From assembly GCF_042685105.1 (NCBI RefSeq), contig NZ_JBHUMO010000056.1:82745-146744 (forward strand): 64,000 nucleotides of DNA, given 5' to 3'. This stretch comes from Enterococcus_G camelliae (GTDB lineage: Bacteria > Bacillota > Bacilli > Lactobacillales > Enterococcaceae). The position numbers and the translations under genes were made by a program. Position 1 is the stretch's first letter. Every line of letters starts with the position of its first letter. Below the pieces are notes generated by a model. That model was not told the origin of the DNA. It saw only the letters and a list, made by a program, of their open reading frames with translations, and did not search any database. This document shows, piece by piece, positions 8,115 to 16,809 of this stretch.

Positions 8115-8186
8115 GCTATGGTGGTCTTGTCAGGGTGAGACAAGTCGAATCAATTAAACAAAGACTGTGATAGTCGGCAAGGCTTA

Positions 8187-8241
8187 CTACTAACCAAATG
8201 AAAGAATAAAAGATTCTTTTGTGTTTTCATTTGTTTAGTAG
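8187..8241 (+). promoter_or_regulatory. Long stem-loop in the pnp leader
   Basis: Bases 8187-8203 pair with 8225-8241 over about 16 positions, with an inner AAAGAAT/ATTCTTT alternative. The hairpin ends 32 bp before the pnp start. In E. coli an RNase III-cleaved hairpin here mediates PNPase autoregulation; a similar role is inference. Confidence 0.6.
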
Positions 8242-8273
8242 CAGTCGAGACGCACAGCAGAAAAGGAGAATTT

Positions 8274-10397
8274 ATGACAAAGCAAGTATTTAGTACAACT
8301 TGGGGAGGTCGTCCCTTATCAGTAGAAATTGGGCAATTAGCCAAACAAGCCAATGGCGCGGTCTTGGTTCGCTATGGTGATACCGTCGTCTTAAGTGCAG
8401 CTGTTGCATCGAAGGAAGCAAAAGATACAGACTTTTTCCCATTAACCATTAACTATGAAGAAAAAATGTATGCAGTTGGGAAAATCCCAGGTGGCTTTAT
8501 CAAACGTGAAGGCCGTCCAAGTACAGATGCAACATTAACAGCCCGTTTGATTGACCGTCCTATTCGACCAATGTTTGCTGATGGTTTCCGTAATGAAGTA
8601 CAAGTGACAAACATTGTTATGAGTGTTGAGCAAGATTGTTCTCCAGCTATGGCAGCGATGCTTGGTTCCTCATTAGCACTATCCATTTCAGATATTCCAT
8701 TTGATGGCCCAATTGCGGGAGTAGAAGTGGGGCGCGTTAATGGAGAATATGTATTGAATCCAAGTGTTGAACAACATGGATTATCAGATATTCAATTAAC
8801 CGTTGCAGGTACGTCACAAGCGATTAACATGGTTGAATCAGGTGCCAAAGAAGCTTCTGAAGCTGACATGTTGGGTGCATTACTCTTTGGTCATGCAGCG
8901 ATCCAAGAATTGGTTGCATTCCAAGAAGAAGTCGTTCGCGCGGTTGGAAAACCGAAAATGGCCATTACACTATTACAAGTCGATGAACAAGTAAAAACAG
9001 CCATTTATGATGACTATTATCCAAAAATGAAGATGGCTGTTATGACAGAAGAAAAATTGGCACGTGAAGACGAAATTGCCAAAGTCAAAGAAATTGTCAA
9101 AGAAGACTATGCAGAAAAGGCGCTTGCATTACCAGAAGAAGAAGCCGGCAAATTGACAAAAGAAGTGAAACAAATCGCCGAAGATTTAGAAAAAGACGTG
9201 GTTCGTGAATTGATTACCATTGACAAAATCCGCCCAGACGGTCGTCAATTAGATGAAATTCGACCATTGTCCTCAGAGGTTGGCTTGTTACCAAGAGTGC
9301 ATGGTTCTGGTTTGTTTACGCGTGGACAAACCCAAGCGTTGTCAGCATGTACGTTGGCACCATTAGGGGAACACCAAATTATTGATGGGTTGGGAGTCGA
9401 AGAATCCAAACGCTTTATCCACCATTATAATTTCCCACAATTTTCCGTTGGTTCAACTGGTCGTGCGGGCTCACCAGGTCGCCGTGAAATTGGGCATGGA
9501 GCATTAGGAGAACGTGCGTTAGCCCAAATTATTCCAGATGAAACAGATTTCCCTTACACGATTCGTTTAGTAGCAGAAGTGTTAGAATCTAATGGGTCTT
9601 CTTCTCAAGCCAGTATTTGTGCAGGCACATTAGCTTTGATGGACGCAGGTGTTCCAATTAAAGCACCAGTGGCTGGGATTGCGATGGGGCTTGTATCCGA
9701 TGGTGAGAACTATACGATCTTGACTGATATTCAAGGGCTAGAAGATCATCTAGGGGATATGGACTTTAAAGTAGCAGGGACCAAAGACGGTATTACTGCT
9801 CTACAAATGGATATCAAAATTCAAGGAATTACCGAACAAATTTTGCGCGAAGCTTTGGCACAAGCGAAGAAAGCACGTATGGAAATTCTAGCAGAACTGA
9901 CTGCAACGATTGCAGAACCACGTGCAGAGTTAAGCCAATACGCACCGAAAATTGAGATGATTCAAATTGATCCAGCCAAAATCAAAGATGTCATCGGAAA
10001 AGGTGGCGACACAATCAATGGTATCATTGAGGAAACAGGCGTGAAAATTGATATTGATCAAGATGGAAAAGTCTCCATTGCTTCAGCCGATGCAGAGATG
10101 ATTCAAAAAGCCATCAAGATTATCGAAGATTTGACCAAAGAAGTCAAAGTGGGCGAAGTGTATTTAGGAAAAGTTGTCCGTATTGAAAAATTTGGAGCGT
10201 TTGTCAACTTGATTAAAGGCAAAGATGGTTTGGTTCATATTTCACAGTTAGCAAACGAACGCGTGGCAAATGTGGAAGATGTGGTGAAACTTGGCGATGA
10301 AATCTTAGTCAAAGTCACTGAAATTGATAAACAAGGTCGAGTTAACTTATCTCGTAAGGCGATGCTTACGGATGAGAAAAAAGACGAAAAAAAATAA
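8274..10397 (+). CDS. pnp: Polyribonucleotide nucleotidyltransferase (PNPase)
   Basis: A 707-residue 3'-to-5' phosphorolytic exoribonuclease that releases nucleoside diphosphates and acts in mRNA decay. Domain order: first RNase PH core (about 1-210, with GGFIKREGRPSTDATLTARLID), an all-helical linker, second catalytic RNase PH core (about 310-545, RPDGRQLDEIRPLS, GSPGRREIGHGALGERAL, ESNGSSSQASICAG, and the acidic GDMDFKVAGT loop), KH domain with IGKGGDTINGI (about 575-585) and S1 domain (KVGEVYLGKVVRIEKFGAFV ... KDGLVHISQLA). The C-terminus is Lys/Glu rich. AAAAGGAG is 6 bp before ATG. Own leader and terminator. Confidence 0.98.
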   Translation: MTKQVFSTTWGGRPLSVEIGQLAKQANGAVLVRYGDTVVLSAAVASKEAKDTDFFPLTINYEEKMYAVGKIPGGFIKREGRPSTDATLTARLIDRPIRPMFADGFRNEVQVTNIVMSVEQDCSPAMAAMLGSSLALSISDIPFDGPIAGVEVGRVNGEYVLNPSVEQHGLSDIQLTVAGTSQAINMVESGAKEASEADMLGALLFGHAAIQELVAFQEEVVRAVGKPKMAITLLQVDEQVKTAIYDDYYPKMKMAVMTEEKLAREDEIAKVKEIVKEDYAEKALALPEEEAGKLTKEVKQIAEDLEKDVVRELITIDKIRPDGRQLDEIRPLSSEVGLLPRVHGSGLFTRGQTQALSACTLAPLGEHQIIDGLGVEESKRFIHHYNFPQFSVGSTGRAGSPGRREIGHGALGERALAQIIPDETDFPYTIRLVAEVLESNGSSSQASICAGTLALMDAGVPIKAPVAGIAMGLVSDGENYTILTDIQGLEDHLGDMDFKVAGTKDGITALQMDIKIQGITEQILREALAQAKKARMEILAELTATIAEPRAELSQYAPKIEMIQIDPAKIKDVIGKGGDTINGIIEETGVKIDIDQDGKVSIASADAEMIQKAIKIIEDLTKEVKVGEVYLGKVVRIEKFGAFVNLIKGKDGLVHISQLANERVANVEDVVKLGDEILVKVTEIDKQGRVNLSRKAMLTDEKKDEKK

Positions 10398-10410
10398 GCG
10401 AAACCAACGT

Positions 10411-10453
10411 GAAGAAGATGCGAGCTTAGTGATAGGCCCACATCTTCTTTTTT
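10411..10453 (+). terminator. Terminator after pnp
   Basis: AAGAAGATG (10412-10420) pairs with CATCTTCTT (10441-10449); T run to 10453. Confidence 0.8.
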
Positions 10454-10463
10454 GGGAAAGTCA

Positions 10464-10472
10464 TGTTATACT
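10464..10472 (+). promoter_or_regulatory. Extended -10 promoter of the hydrolase gene
   Basis: TG-t-TATACT at 10464-10472, 29 bp before the start codon. A weak -35 (TTCTTT) would overlap the pnp terminator. Confidence 0.45.
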
Positions 10473-10501
10473 AAAATCAAAAATGTCCAAGGAGGAAAAA
10501 G

Positions 10502-11047
10502 ATGCGCGCATTGCTATCGATTGATTATACAAATGATTTTGTGGCTTCAGATGGAAAATTAACGACTGGCCAAGCAGGACAAGGAATCGAACAAGCACTT
10601 GTTGAGACGACAAAGGAATTTTTAGCAAATGGCGACTTTGTTGTTTTTGCGATTGATTGCCACGATAGCACAGATCACTATCACCCAGAAAACAAATTGT
10701 TTCCCCCACATAATTTAGTAGGCACAAGTGGCCGTCAATTATACGGTCAACTTGAAAAAATCTACGAAGAACATCACACCTTGCCGACAGTCTATTGGCT
10801 AGACAAACGTCATTATTCGGCTTTTAGCGGAACGGATTTAGACATTCGCTTGCGAGAGCGGGGCATTGTTGATTTGTATTTAACGGGAGTGTGTACCGAT
10901 ATTTGTGTCTTGCATACGGCAGTGGATGCCTATAATTTAGGTTACAAGCTCCATATCGTCAAAGATGCAGTAGCTAGTTTTGATCCAGATGGACATGCGT
11001 GGGCACTGCGTCATTTTGAACAATCATTAGGGGCAAGTATTGAATAA
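10502..11047 (+). CDS. Cysteine hydrolase, nicotinamidase/isochorismatase family
   Basis: A 181-residue cytoplasmic enzyme of the isochorismatase-like superfamily. The catalytic triad is visible: Asp8 in LLSIDYTNDF, Lys in WLDKRHYSAF (about 102) and Cys in TGVCTDICVLHTAVDA (about 139; the Cys before VLHT is the nucleophile). Metal-binding-like DCHDSTDHYHPE (about 52-63) resembles the D-x-H motif of PncA, so nicotinamide deamidation to nicotinate in NAD salvage is the likeliest reaction. Other amide or thiol hydrolysis cannot be excluded. AGGAGG lies 8 bp before ATG. It faces the cystine-type ABC genes across a shared terminator. Confidence 0.85.
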   Translation: MRALLSIDYTNDFVASDGKLTTGQAGQGIEQALVETTKEFLANGDFVVFAIDCHDSTDHYHPENKLFPPHNLVGTSGRQLYGQLEKIYEEHHTLPTVYWLDKRHYSAFSGTDLDIRLRERGIVDLYLTGVCTDICVLHTAVDAYNLGYKLHIVKDAVASFDPDGHAWALRHFEQSLGASIE

Positions 11048-11097
11048 AGAAGGACAAAAGCAGAACGCAGTCGATAATAAAAGCTATCAAGCCAAAC

Positions 11098-11130
11098 AAA
11101 AAAACGTGACAGTCAACGTCACGTTTTTTT
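11098..11130. terminator. Bidirectional terminator between convergent genes
   Basis: AAAAAACGTGAC (to 11110) pairs with GTCACGTTTTTTT (from 11118), giving T runs on both strands. It serves the hydrolase and the minus-strand ABC permease. Confidence 0.9.
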
Positions 11131-11137
11131 GTGCTAT

Positions 11138-11821
11138 TCACATAGAATCGATACCCATGCGTTGAAGCAACAAGGTTTCCGCCTTTTTTTGACCGGCACC
11201 AATGAGCAAGCAAAGCAACCAATAAAGAATGCCGACAAGAATATACATGCTGAAAAAATCAAATTGTCGTCCGCCAACAATCTTGGCAAGTTGAAAAATA
11301 TCTGGAACCGAAATCATGGCGGTCAAAGAGGTTCCCTTAAGAACATCCATCGCGACATTTCCTAATGCTGGGACTGCGGTGACAAACGCCTGTGGAAAAA
11401 TCACTTGGCGCATCAATTGATAATAGGAAAACCCAAGGGCATATCCCGCATCGCGTTGCCCAACATCTACTCCTGCCAAAGCGCCCCGGTAGATTTCCGT
11501 TAAAAATGCACTCGATGAAAGCGAAAAGCTAAGACAGCTTGCTTGGATGGCGGTTAGTTGGACCGGCATGCCAAAATAAAACAAAAACAAGAGCACAATC
11601 ATTGGGATGCCTCGTAAAAAAGAAACATAAAAGCGAATGAACCAACGAATCGGTGCGATTGCCCGTTCCAAAAGGAGTGTACAGGCGATGGCGATAATAT
11701 TCCCAATGACAAAACTAATCAGAGCAATTCCCAAAGTGTAGGGAATCCCCCTCAATATATAGGGTAACGATTGCCAGATTAACTGGAAATCAATGGTCGG
11801 CAAATAAAGAGTGGGTGTCAT
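11138..11821 (-). CDS. Polar amino-acid ABC transporter permease (cystine type)
   Basis: A 227-residue inner membrane permease of the HisM/TcyB family with about five transmembrane helices. The EAA loop that docks the ATPase reads EIYRGALAGVDVGQRDAGYALGF in translation, starting near residue 110; LRGIPMIVLLFLFYFG and GTSLTAMISVPDIF are further family signatures. Its ATG overlaps the stop of the binding-protein gene by 4 bp, so the two are co-translated. No ATPase gene follows: the operon ends in the bidirectional terminator. It must borrow an ATPase encoded elsewhere, or has lost it. Confidence 0.9.
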   Translation of the reverse strand: MTPTLYLPTIDFQLIWQSLPYILRGIPYTLGIALISFVIGNIIAIACTLLLERAIAPIRWFIRFYVSFLRGIPMIVLLFLFYFGMPVQLTAIQASCLSFSLSSSAFLTEIYRGALAGVDVGQRDAGYALGFSYYQLMRQVIFPQAFVTAVPALGNVAMDVLKGTSLTAMISVPDIFQLAKIVGGRQFDFFSMYILVGILYWLLCLLIGAGQKKAETLLLQRMGIDSM

Positions 11822-12678
11822 TGTTTGTCCACATCAAATGTTTTTTCAATTTTTTCAGTTGGTTTTTGGGTAACATCGGCATAATAATATGTTTCGGAGA
11901 TTTTTTTCAATGTCCCATCTTTTTCCATGTCAGCTAACGCTTGATTGAGTTTCTTTTCAAGTGTAGTGCTTGTTTTTTTCATTAGGAAACCAGAAGAGGA
12001 AAGATTGAAATACATATCTGGTAAAATTTTAACGGGGACATCGGGTAACGCAGCTGTCGCCATTTTTTGCAAATAATAATCATTTAAAATCACATCGGTC
12101 CGTCCATTGGCCACATCTGTTAAATATTGGTCATTGGTGGCATTGTCATAACTCACCAAGGTAGCGCCCATCGATTCGGCAATTTTCATATAATTCGTGG
12201 TTGCTTCTCCGGCTGCTTTTTTGCCTTTTAAATCAGCAAATGAATGGATGCCTGAGTCGTCGCTTTTCCGGACAATCATGCTGCCGAAAGACCATTTGAT
12301 TGGAGAACTTAGCGTGAACTTTTTGGCACGTGTTTTGTTAATGGACATATCATTGGCAATTAGATCAGCGGAGCCATTTTGCACAGCAGCCAATTGACCA
12401 TCGACATTATACTCGACCGTTTTGACTTTTAAATCTAAGCGTTTGGCAACTTCCTTTATCACATCAATATCGTAGCCAACCAGTTGATTGTTGTCATTAT
12501 AGTATGATGCAGGGAATAAGGTGCCTGAGGTGGCCACCGTTAGCGTGTTATTTTTTTTAATTTTTTCCCAATTTGTATCCGATGAAGTCGTAGAAGAAGA
12601 TTTTGTTGTAGAACCACAACCGACGAAAATAAATAATGAAAACAGTACAGAAAATGAAACAAATAAACGTTTTTTCAT
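11818..12678 (-). CDS. Amino-acid ABC transporter substrate-binding lipoprotein
   Basis: A 286-residue lipoprotein that captures an amino acid outside the cell for the adjacent permease. The N-terminal signal MKKRLFVSFSVLFSLFIFVGC ends in a lipobox with Cys21, followed by a Ser/Thr-rich linker. The SBP_bac_3 fold is evident from VATSGTLFPASYYND, LVGYDIDVIKEVAKRL, NGSADLIANDMSI and DVILNDYYLQKM. Cystine or another polar amino acid is plausible from family resemblance only. An in-frame ATG 10 codons upstream is less likely, because AGAGGT sits 7 bp before 12678. Confidence 0.9.
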   Translation of the reverse strand: MKKRLFVSFSVLFSLFIFVGCGSTTKSSSTTSSDTNWEKIKKNNTLTVATSGTLFPASYYNDNNQLVGYDIDVIKEVAKRLDLKVKTVEYNVDGQLAAVQNGSADLIANDMSINKTRAKKFTLSSPIKWSFGSMIVRKSDDSGIHSFADLKGKKAAGEATTNYMKIAESMGATLVSYDNATNDQYLTDVANGRTDVILNDYYLQKMATAALPDVPVKILPDMYFNLSSSGFLMKKTSTTLEKKLNQALADMEKDGTLKKISETYYYADVTQKPTEKIEKTFDVDKQ

Positions 12679-12712
12679 GCTGAAACCTCTTTCTTTTTTA
12701 GATAACAATTAA

Positions 12713-12741
12713 AATCTAAATTTTTTCTTAAGAAAAGTCAA
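12713..12741 (-). promoter_or_regulatory. Promoter of the amino-acid ABC operon
   Basis: Minus strand: -35 TTGACT (12741-12736), 17-bp spacer, -10 TAGATT (12718-12713). Confidence 0.6.
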
Positions 12742-12798
12742 GCCAAATGCATGAGAAAAAGATGAATTAAGAAAAAGCGTAAATTGGCTGGAATCCGA

Positions 12799-12827
12799 TT
12801 GAGGCGAACACGCGAGCATGATAAAAT
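12799..12827 (+). promoter_or_regulatory. Promoter of the 12859 gene and dac
   Basis: -35 TTGAGG (12799-12804), 17-bp spacer, -10 TAAAAT (12822-12827). Confidence 0.6.
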
Positions 12828-12858
12828 AAAGAAAGTATGAAAGAAAGAGGCAAAATCA

Positions 12859-13263
12859 ATGAAATGGATGCAACGATTTCAAGTGTTTATGCGCGGTAGA
12901 TACGGAAGCATGGATGAACTCAATAAGGTGGTACTCTCAATTGCAGTGGTCTGCATTCTTTTAAGTGCGTTCTCATGGTTAAGTGCCTTAAAATGGGTCG
13001 GCTATGTTTTGTTTATTTATACGTACTTTCGTTTTTTCTCCAAACGCATTTACATCCGCAGCAATGAAAACAAAAAATTTCTGGCACGTACCAAAGGCTT
13101 GCGTACGTTTTTTCAATTAAAAAAACAAGCACATGAGCAACGGAAACAGTTCGTTTACTTCCGTTGTCCAAATTGTAAACAATCCATCCGCGCTCCGAAA
13201 GGTCGTGGCAAAATCAAGGTGACATGTTCGAAATGTCATCACCAATTTATCAAAAAAGTATAA
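12859..13263 (+). CDS. Small membrane protein with C-terminal zinc ribbon
   Basis: A 134-residue protein with one or two hydrophobic segments around residues 25-58 (VVLSIAVVCILLSAFSW, VGYVLFIYTYF). A basic cytoplasmic region and a four-cysteine zinc ribbon follow at the C-terminus (FRCPNCKQSI ... VTCSKCHHQF). The family is common in Firmicutes as a zinc-ribbon membrane protein of unknown role. AAAGAGG precedes ATG. It is followed 14 bp later by the carboxypeptidase gene, probably in one transcript, which hints at an envelope connection without proving it. Confidence 0.8.
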   Translation: MKWMQRFQVFMRGRYGSMDELNKVVLSIAVVCILLSAFSWLSALKWVGYVLFIYTYFRFFSKRIYIRSNENKKFLARTKGLRTFFQLKKQAHEQRKQFVYFRCPNCKQSIRAPKGRGKIKVTCSKCHHQFIKKV

Positions 13264-13277
13264 CTAGGAGTTATAAC

Positions 13278-14573
13278 ATGAGGAAGAGAATCAAAAGGTT
13301 TGTTGGGGGACTGTTCATTGGTTTCATCGGTTGTGCTGTCCTACATTTACCGCTCATAGATGCAGATGAAGCAATCGAAACAAACCTCGCGATTCAAGCG
13401 AAGGCTGCCATTGCAATCGATAGTGAGTCGGGCAAAATTTTCTATGAGCAAGATGCCACAACACCACACTACATTGCCTCAACAACGAAACTGCTTAGCA
13501 TGTATCTCATTTACCATCAACTCCATACTGGAAAACTCAACATGGATGAGCAAGTGACAATATCCGCGACTACCTCGGCATTAAGTCAAGATTGGCAATT
13601 ATCAAATGTGCTGCTTTATGAAGGACAGAATTACTCGGTGAAGCAGTTGATTGAAGCAGGCTTTTTGGAATCAGCGAATGCGGCGGTGGTGGCCCTAGCT
13701 GAAAAAGTGGCAGGCAGCGAGGTGGCCTTTGTTGATCAAATGAGGGAACAGCTCCAAGCTTGGGGAATCACCGATGGAACGATTGTGAATAGTACGGGTT
13801 TGAACAATGCCTTTTTAGGGGCGGGGCGTTATCCTGGATCGGGTGAACAAGAGGAAAATCAATTATCAGCCAAAGACCTTGCCATTGTTGCACGGCACCT
13901 AATCCAAGAATTTCCAGAAATTCTTCAAATGACGAACCAAACACAAGCCATCTTCACAGAACCAACAGGTGAAAATTTGCTTTTAACCAATACTAATCAA
14001 ATGCTTACTGGCATGCCCGTGGCGACGGAAGGAGTCGACGGATTAAAGACAGGCACAACGGATTTAGCGGGTGCATGCTTTGTTGGCACAGTGAAACGTG
14101 GGGATACACGGTTGATCACGATTGTGTTAAATGCGGACAATGGAACAGAACAAACGACCACACGTTTTACCGAAACGGCTCGGCTGATGGAGTGGGTATA
14201 TGCACAATGGCATCGTCAGACACTAGATGTGACCACACTTGCTATTCCGAAGCAACATACGGTGTTGGTAAAGGAAGGCAAACAGCAAGTAGCAACAATT
14301 GGTTTGGATAAAACGGTGACTGTATGGCTACAAAAGGGAATGAATGCCGCAAATCTCACCATTAAGCCAACTTTTGTCAATGGAACCGAGGTGAACGCCC
14401 CAGTACAAACGGGGAAAAAACTAGGGACAGCTACGATTAGTCTAACGCAAGATTCACTGGGATATTTGGAACAGAAGGAACAACCACAAGCAGCAATTGT
14501 CACTAAAGAATCGGTCAATAAGGCCAATGTGTTCGTTTTAACCTGGCGTAAAGTCAAACAATTCTTTTCATAA
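13278..14573 (+). CDS. D-alanyl-D-alanine carboxypeptidase (PBP5/DacA type)
   Basis: A 431-residue exported serine peptidase that trims the terminal D-Ala of peptidoglycan stem peptides. The N-terminal hydrophobic segment (about 7-27) is a signal peptide. The three active-site motifs of the S11 family are in place: STTK at 68-71, SAN at 132-134 and KTG at 257-259. A C-terminal PBP5-like beta domain (about 310-395) precedes a Lys-rich tail ending in VLTWRKVKQFF, probably an amphipathic membrane anchor. The frame is open 18 codons upstream, but AGGAG sits 10 bp before ATG 13278. A terminator follows. Confidence 0.93.
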   Translation: MRKRIKRFVGGLFIGFIGCAVLHLPLIDADEAIETNLAIQAKAAIAIDSESGKIFYEQDATTPHYIASTTKLLSMYLIYHQLHTGKLNMDEQVTISATTSALSQDWQLSNVLLYEGQNYSVKQLIEAGFLESANAAVVALAEKVAGSEVAFVDQMREQLQAWGITDGTIVNSTGLNNAFLGAGRYPGSGEQEENQLSAKDLAIVARHLIQEFPEILQMTNQTQAIFTEPTGENLLLTNTNQMLTGMPVATEGVDGLKTGTTDLAGACFVGTVKRGDTRLITIVLNADNGTEQTTTRFTETARLMEWVYAQWHRQTLDVTTLAIPKQHTVLVKEGKQQVATIGLDKTVTVWLQKGMNAANLTIKPTFVNGTEVNAPVQTGKKLGTATISLTQDSLGYLEQKEQPQAAIVTKESVNKANVFVLTWRKVKQFFS

Positions 14574-14588
14574 GAATCATTCTTATCT

Positions 14589-14625
14589 ATCAAAGAAGCC
14601 AATTTGGACTTCTTTGATTTTTTTT
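14589..14625 (+). terminator. Terminator after the carboxypeptidase gene
   Basis: ATCAAAGAAG (14589-14598) pairs with CTTCTTTGAT (14609-14618), followed by T to 14625. Confidence 0.85.
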
Positions 14626-14667
14626 GTCAGAAAATAGGGAAAAAAGTGCTTTTTTCAATTCTGTTAT

Positions 14668-14696
14668 TTGAACTTCATTATCAATTAGTCTAAAAT
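14668..14696 (+). promoter_or_regulatory. Promoter of the suf operon
   Basis: -35 TTGAAC (14668-14673), 17-bp spacer, -10 TAAAAT (14691-14696), 34 bp before sufC. Confidence 0.65.
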
Positions 14697-14730
14697 GATA
14701 GGGAATAGAAAAGCCATTGGAGGGAATAAC

Positions 14731-15504
14731 ATGTCAGTGTTAGAGATTAAAGACTTACACGTTTCAATCGAAGAAAAAGAAATCCTCAAAGGGGTGAATC
14801 TGACCTTAAACACAGGTGAAATTCATGCCATCATGGGACCAAATGGAACAGGAAAATCGACGTTATCCGCGGCTATTATGGGAAACCCAAACTATGAAGT
14901 GACGCAAGGTGAAATTTTATTGGATGGGCAAAATATTTTAGAGTTAGAAGTGGATGAGCGTGCACGGTTAGGCTTATTCTTGGCTATGCAATACCCTAGT
15001 GAAATTCCAGGAATCACCAATGCCGAATTTATGCGGGCGGCTATCAATGCCAAACGTGGAGAAGAAGACAAAATTTCCGTTATGGATTTCTTGAAAAAAT
15101 TAGATGAAAAAATGGAATTATTGAATATGCCAGAAGAAATGGCGGAACGTTATTTGAACGAAGGCTTTTCCGGTGGTGAAAAGAAACGAAATGAAATCCT
15201 GCAACTGTTAATGTTGGAACCAACATTTGCCATTTTGGATGAAATTGACTCTGGACTAGATATTGATGCCCTAAAAGTAGTGTCCAAAGGGGTGAATGAA
15301 ATGCGCGGTCAAAATTTTGGCGCATTAATTATTACCCACTACCAACGACTACTAAACTATATCACGCCAGATGTTGTCCATATCATGATGGATGGTCGAG
15401 TGGTACTAACTGGTGATGCCGACTTAGCACGACGATTAGAAGCAGAAGGATATGCTGGCATCAGCCATGAATTAGGTATCGAATACAAAGAAGAAGAAGC
15501 ATAG
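14731..15504 (+). CDS. sufC: Fe-S cluster assembly ATPase SufC
   Basis: A 257-residue soluble ABC-type ATPase of the SufBCD scaffold complex, which builds iron-sulfur clusters in the cytoplasm. Walker A GPNGTGKS is at residues 36-43; the signature FSGGEKKRNEILQL, Walker B-like FAILDEIDSGLDIDAL and the switch His in ITHYQRLL are intact. The EIDSGLD box is typical of SufC. The open frame extends 12 codons upstream, but GGAGGG lies 7 bp before ATG 14731. First gene of sufC-D-S-U-B, the usual Firmicute order. Confidence 0.97.
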   Translation: MSVLEIKDLHVSIEEKEILKGVNLTLNTGEIHAIMGPNGTGKSTLSAAIMGNPNYEVTQGEILLDGQNILELEVDERARLGLFLAMQYPSEIPGITNAEFMRAAINAKRGEEDKISVMDFLKKLDEKMELLNMPEEMAERYLNEGFSGGEKKRNEILQLLMLEPTFAILDEIDSGLDIDALKVVSKGVNEMRGQNFGALIITHYQRLLNYITPDVVHIMMDGRVVLTGDADLARRLEAEGYAGISHELGIEYKEEEA

Positions 15505-15520
15505 AAGGAGGGGCAAGCGG

Positions 15521-16807
15521 ATGAAAAATGAGTTAGTTGAGTATCTTGACGCTGTCAATGTTTTTTCAGCTACAAAAGAAGAGCCTTCTTGGATGGCAAC
15601 ATTGCGGCAACAAGCACTTACAGAAGTGGATACATTGCCTTTGCCTCGTATCGAACGCGTCCGATTTGATCGTTGGCCATTGTTCCATATTACCGAAGCC
15701 GGATTATCTGGCGAAGTGGTAGTGGATGGAAGCGTGCCGGCATTTGATAAAATGAAAAGCAACCCCACGATTGTTCAACAAGATGATTTGACGTTATTTG
15801 AACAACTTCCTCAACAATTGATTGATCAAGGCGTCATTTTAACGGACCTGTTTTCAGCAATGAACGAGTATCCAGAATTAGTTGAGTCCTACTACATGAC
15901 CAAAGCTGTACCAGTGAATGAAGACAAAATGACTGCTGCTCATGCGGCCTTTATGAACAGTGGCATTTTTCTTTACGTTCCCAAAAATGTAGTAATCGAA
16001 GAACCTATTGAGGCATTATTCTATCAAAATAGTGCATCAGACGCACATTTCTTTAAACACGTGCTGATCGTGGCTGAAGAACATAGTGAATTTAGTTACC
16101 TTGAACGGTTTCGTACCATTGGTGAAGGATCTGAGAAGGTATCAGCCAATATTGTGGTTGAGGTGATTGCCAAAAATGGTGCAAAAGTGAAATTTTCAGC
16201 GATTGATCAGCTAGGGGAACATCTTTCTACGTATATGAACCGTCGCGGGTATATTATGCGTGATGCCTCCGTTGATTGGGCATTAGGTGTGCTCAATGAT
16301 GGCAATGTGATCGCCGACTTTGACTCTGATTTGGTGGGTGAAGGATCTCATGCAGAATTAAAGGCGGTGGCCATTAGCGCCGGTCGCCAAACACAAGCAA
16401 TCGATACACGTGTCACCAATAAAGCACCTTATTCGATTGGTCATATTTTGCAACATGGGGTGATTCGTGAACGTGGAACGCTTACGTTCAATGGTATTGG
16501 ACATATCATTAAAGGAGCCAAGGGGGCAGATGCCCAACAAGAAAGCCGCGTTCTCATGCTTTCAGACCAAGCTCGAGGCGATGCCAATCCAATTCTACTA
16601 ATTGATGAAAATGAAGTCACAGCCGGACATGCTGCCAGTGTCGGTCGAGTGGATCCAGAAGAAATGTATTATTTGCTTAGCCGTGGATTACACAAGGAAG
16701 AAGCGGAACGTTTAGTGATTCGTGGGTTCCTTGGATCGGTATTAACGGCCATTCCAGTCAAAGAAGTGCAAAAGGAACTGATTGAAGTAATTGAAGGGAA
16801 GCTGTAA
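15521..16807 (+). CDS. sufD: Fe-S cluster assembly protein SufD
   Basis: A 428-residue scaffold partner of SufB and SufC. The N-terminus is helical. The long C-terminal part is the SufBD beta-helix, with blocks such as IFLYVPKNVVIEEPIEALF (near 150), GHILQHGVIRERGTL, GIGHIIKGAKGADAQQ and DENEVTAGHAASVGRVDPEEMYYL in translation, and the C-terminal ARG-like LSRGLHKEEAERLVIRGFL. AGGAGG lies 9 bp before ATG, 16 bp after sufC. It is normal in length and helps iron entry and complex assembly by analogy with E. coli SufD. Confidence 0.95.
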   Translation: MKNELVEYLDAVNVFSATKEEPSWMATLRQQALTEVDTLPLPRIERVRFDRWPLFHITEAGLSGEVVVDGSVPAFDKMKSNPTIVQQDDLTLFEQLPQQLIDQGVILTDLFSAMNEYPELVESYYMTKAVPVNEDKMTAAHAAFMNSGIFLYVPKNVVIEEPIEALFYQNSASDAHFFKHVLIVAEEHSEFSYLERFRTIGEGSEKVSANIVVEVIAKNGAKVKFSAIDQLGEHLSTYMNRRGYIMRDASVDWALGVLNDGNVIADFDSDLVGEGSHAELKAVAISAGRQTQAIDTRVTNKAPYSIGHILQHGVIRERGTLTFNGIGHIIKGAKGADAQQESRVLMLSDQARGDANPILLIDENEVTAGHAASVGRVDPEEMYYLLSRGLHKEEAERLVIRGFLGSVLTAIPVKEVQKELIEVIEGKL

Positions 16808-16809
16808 GA

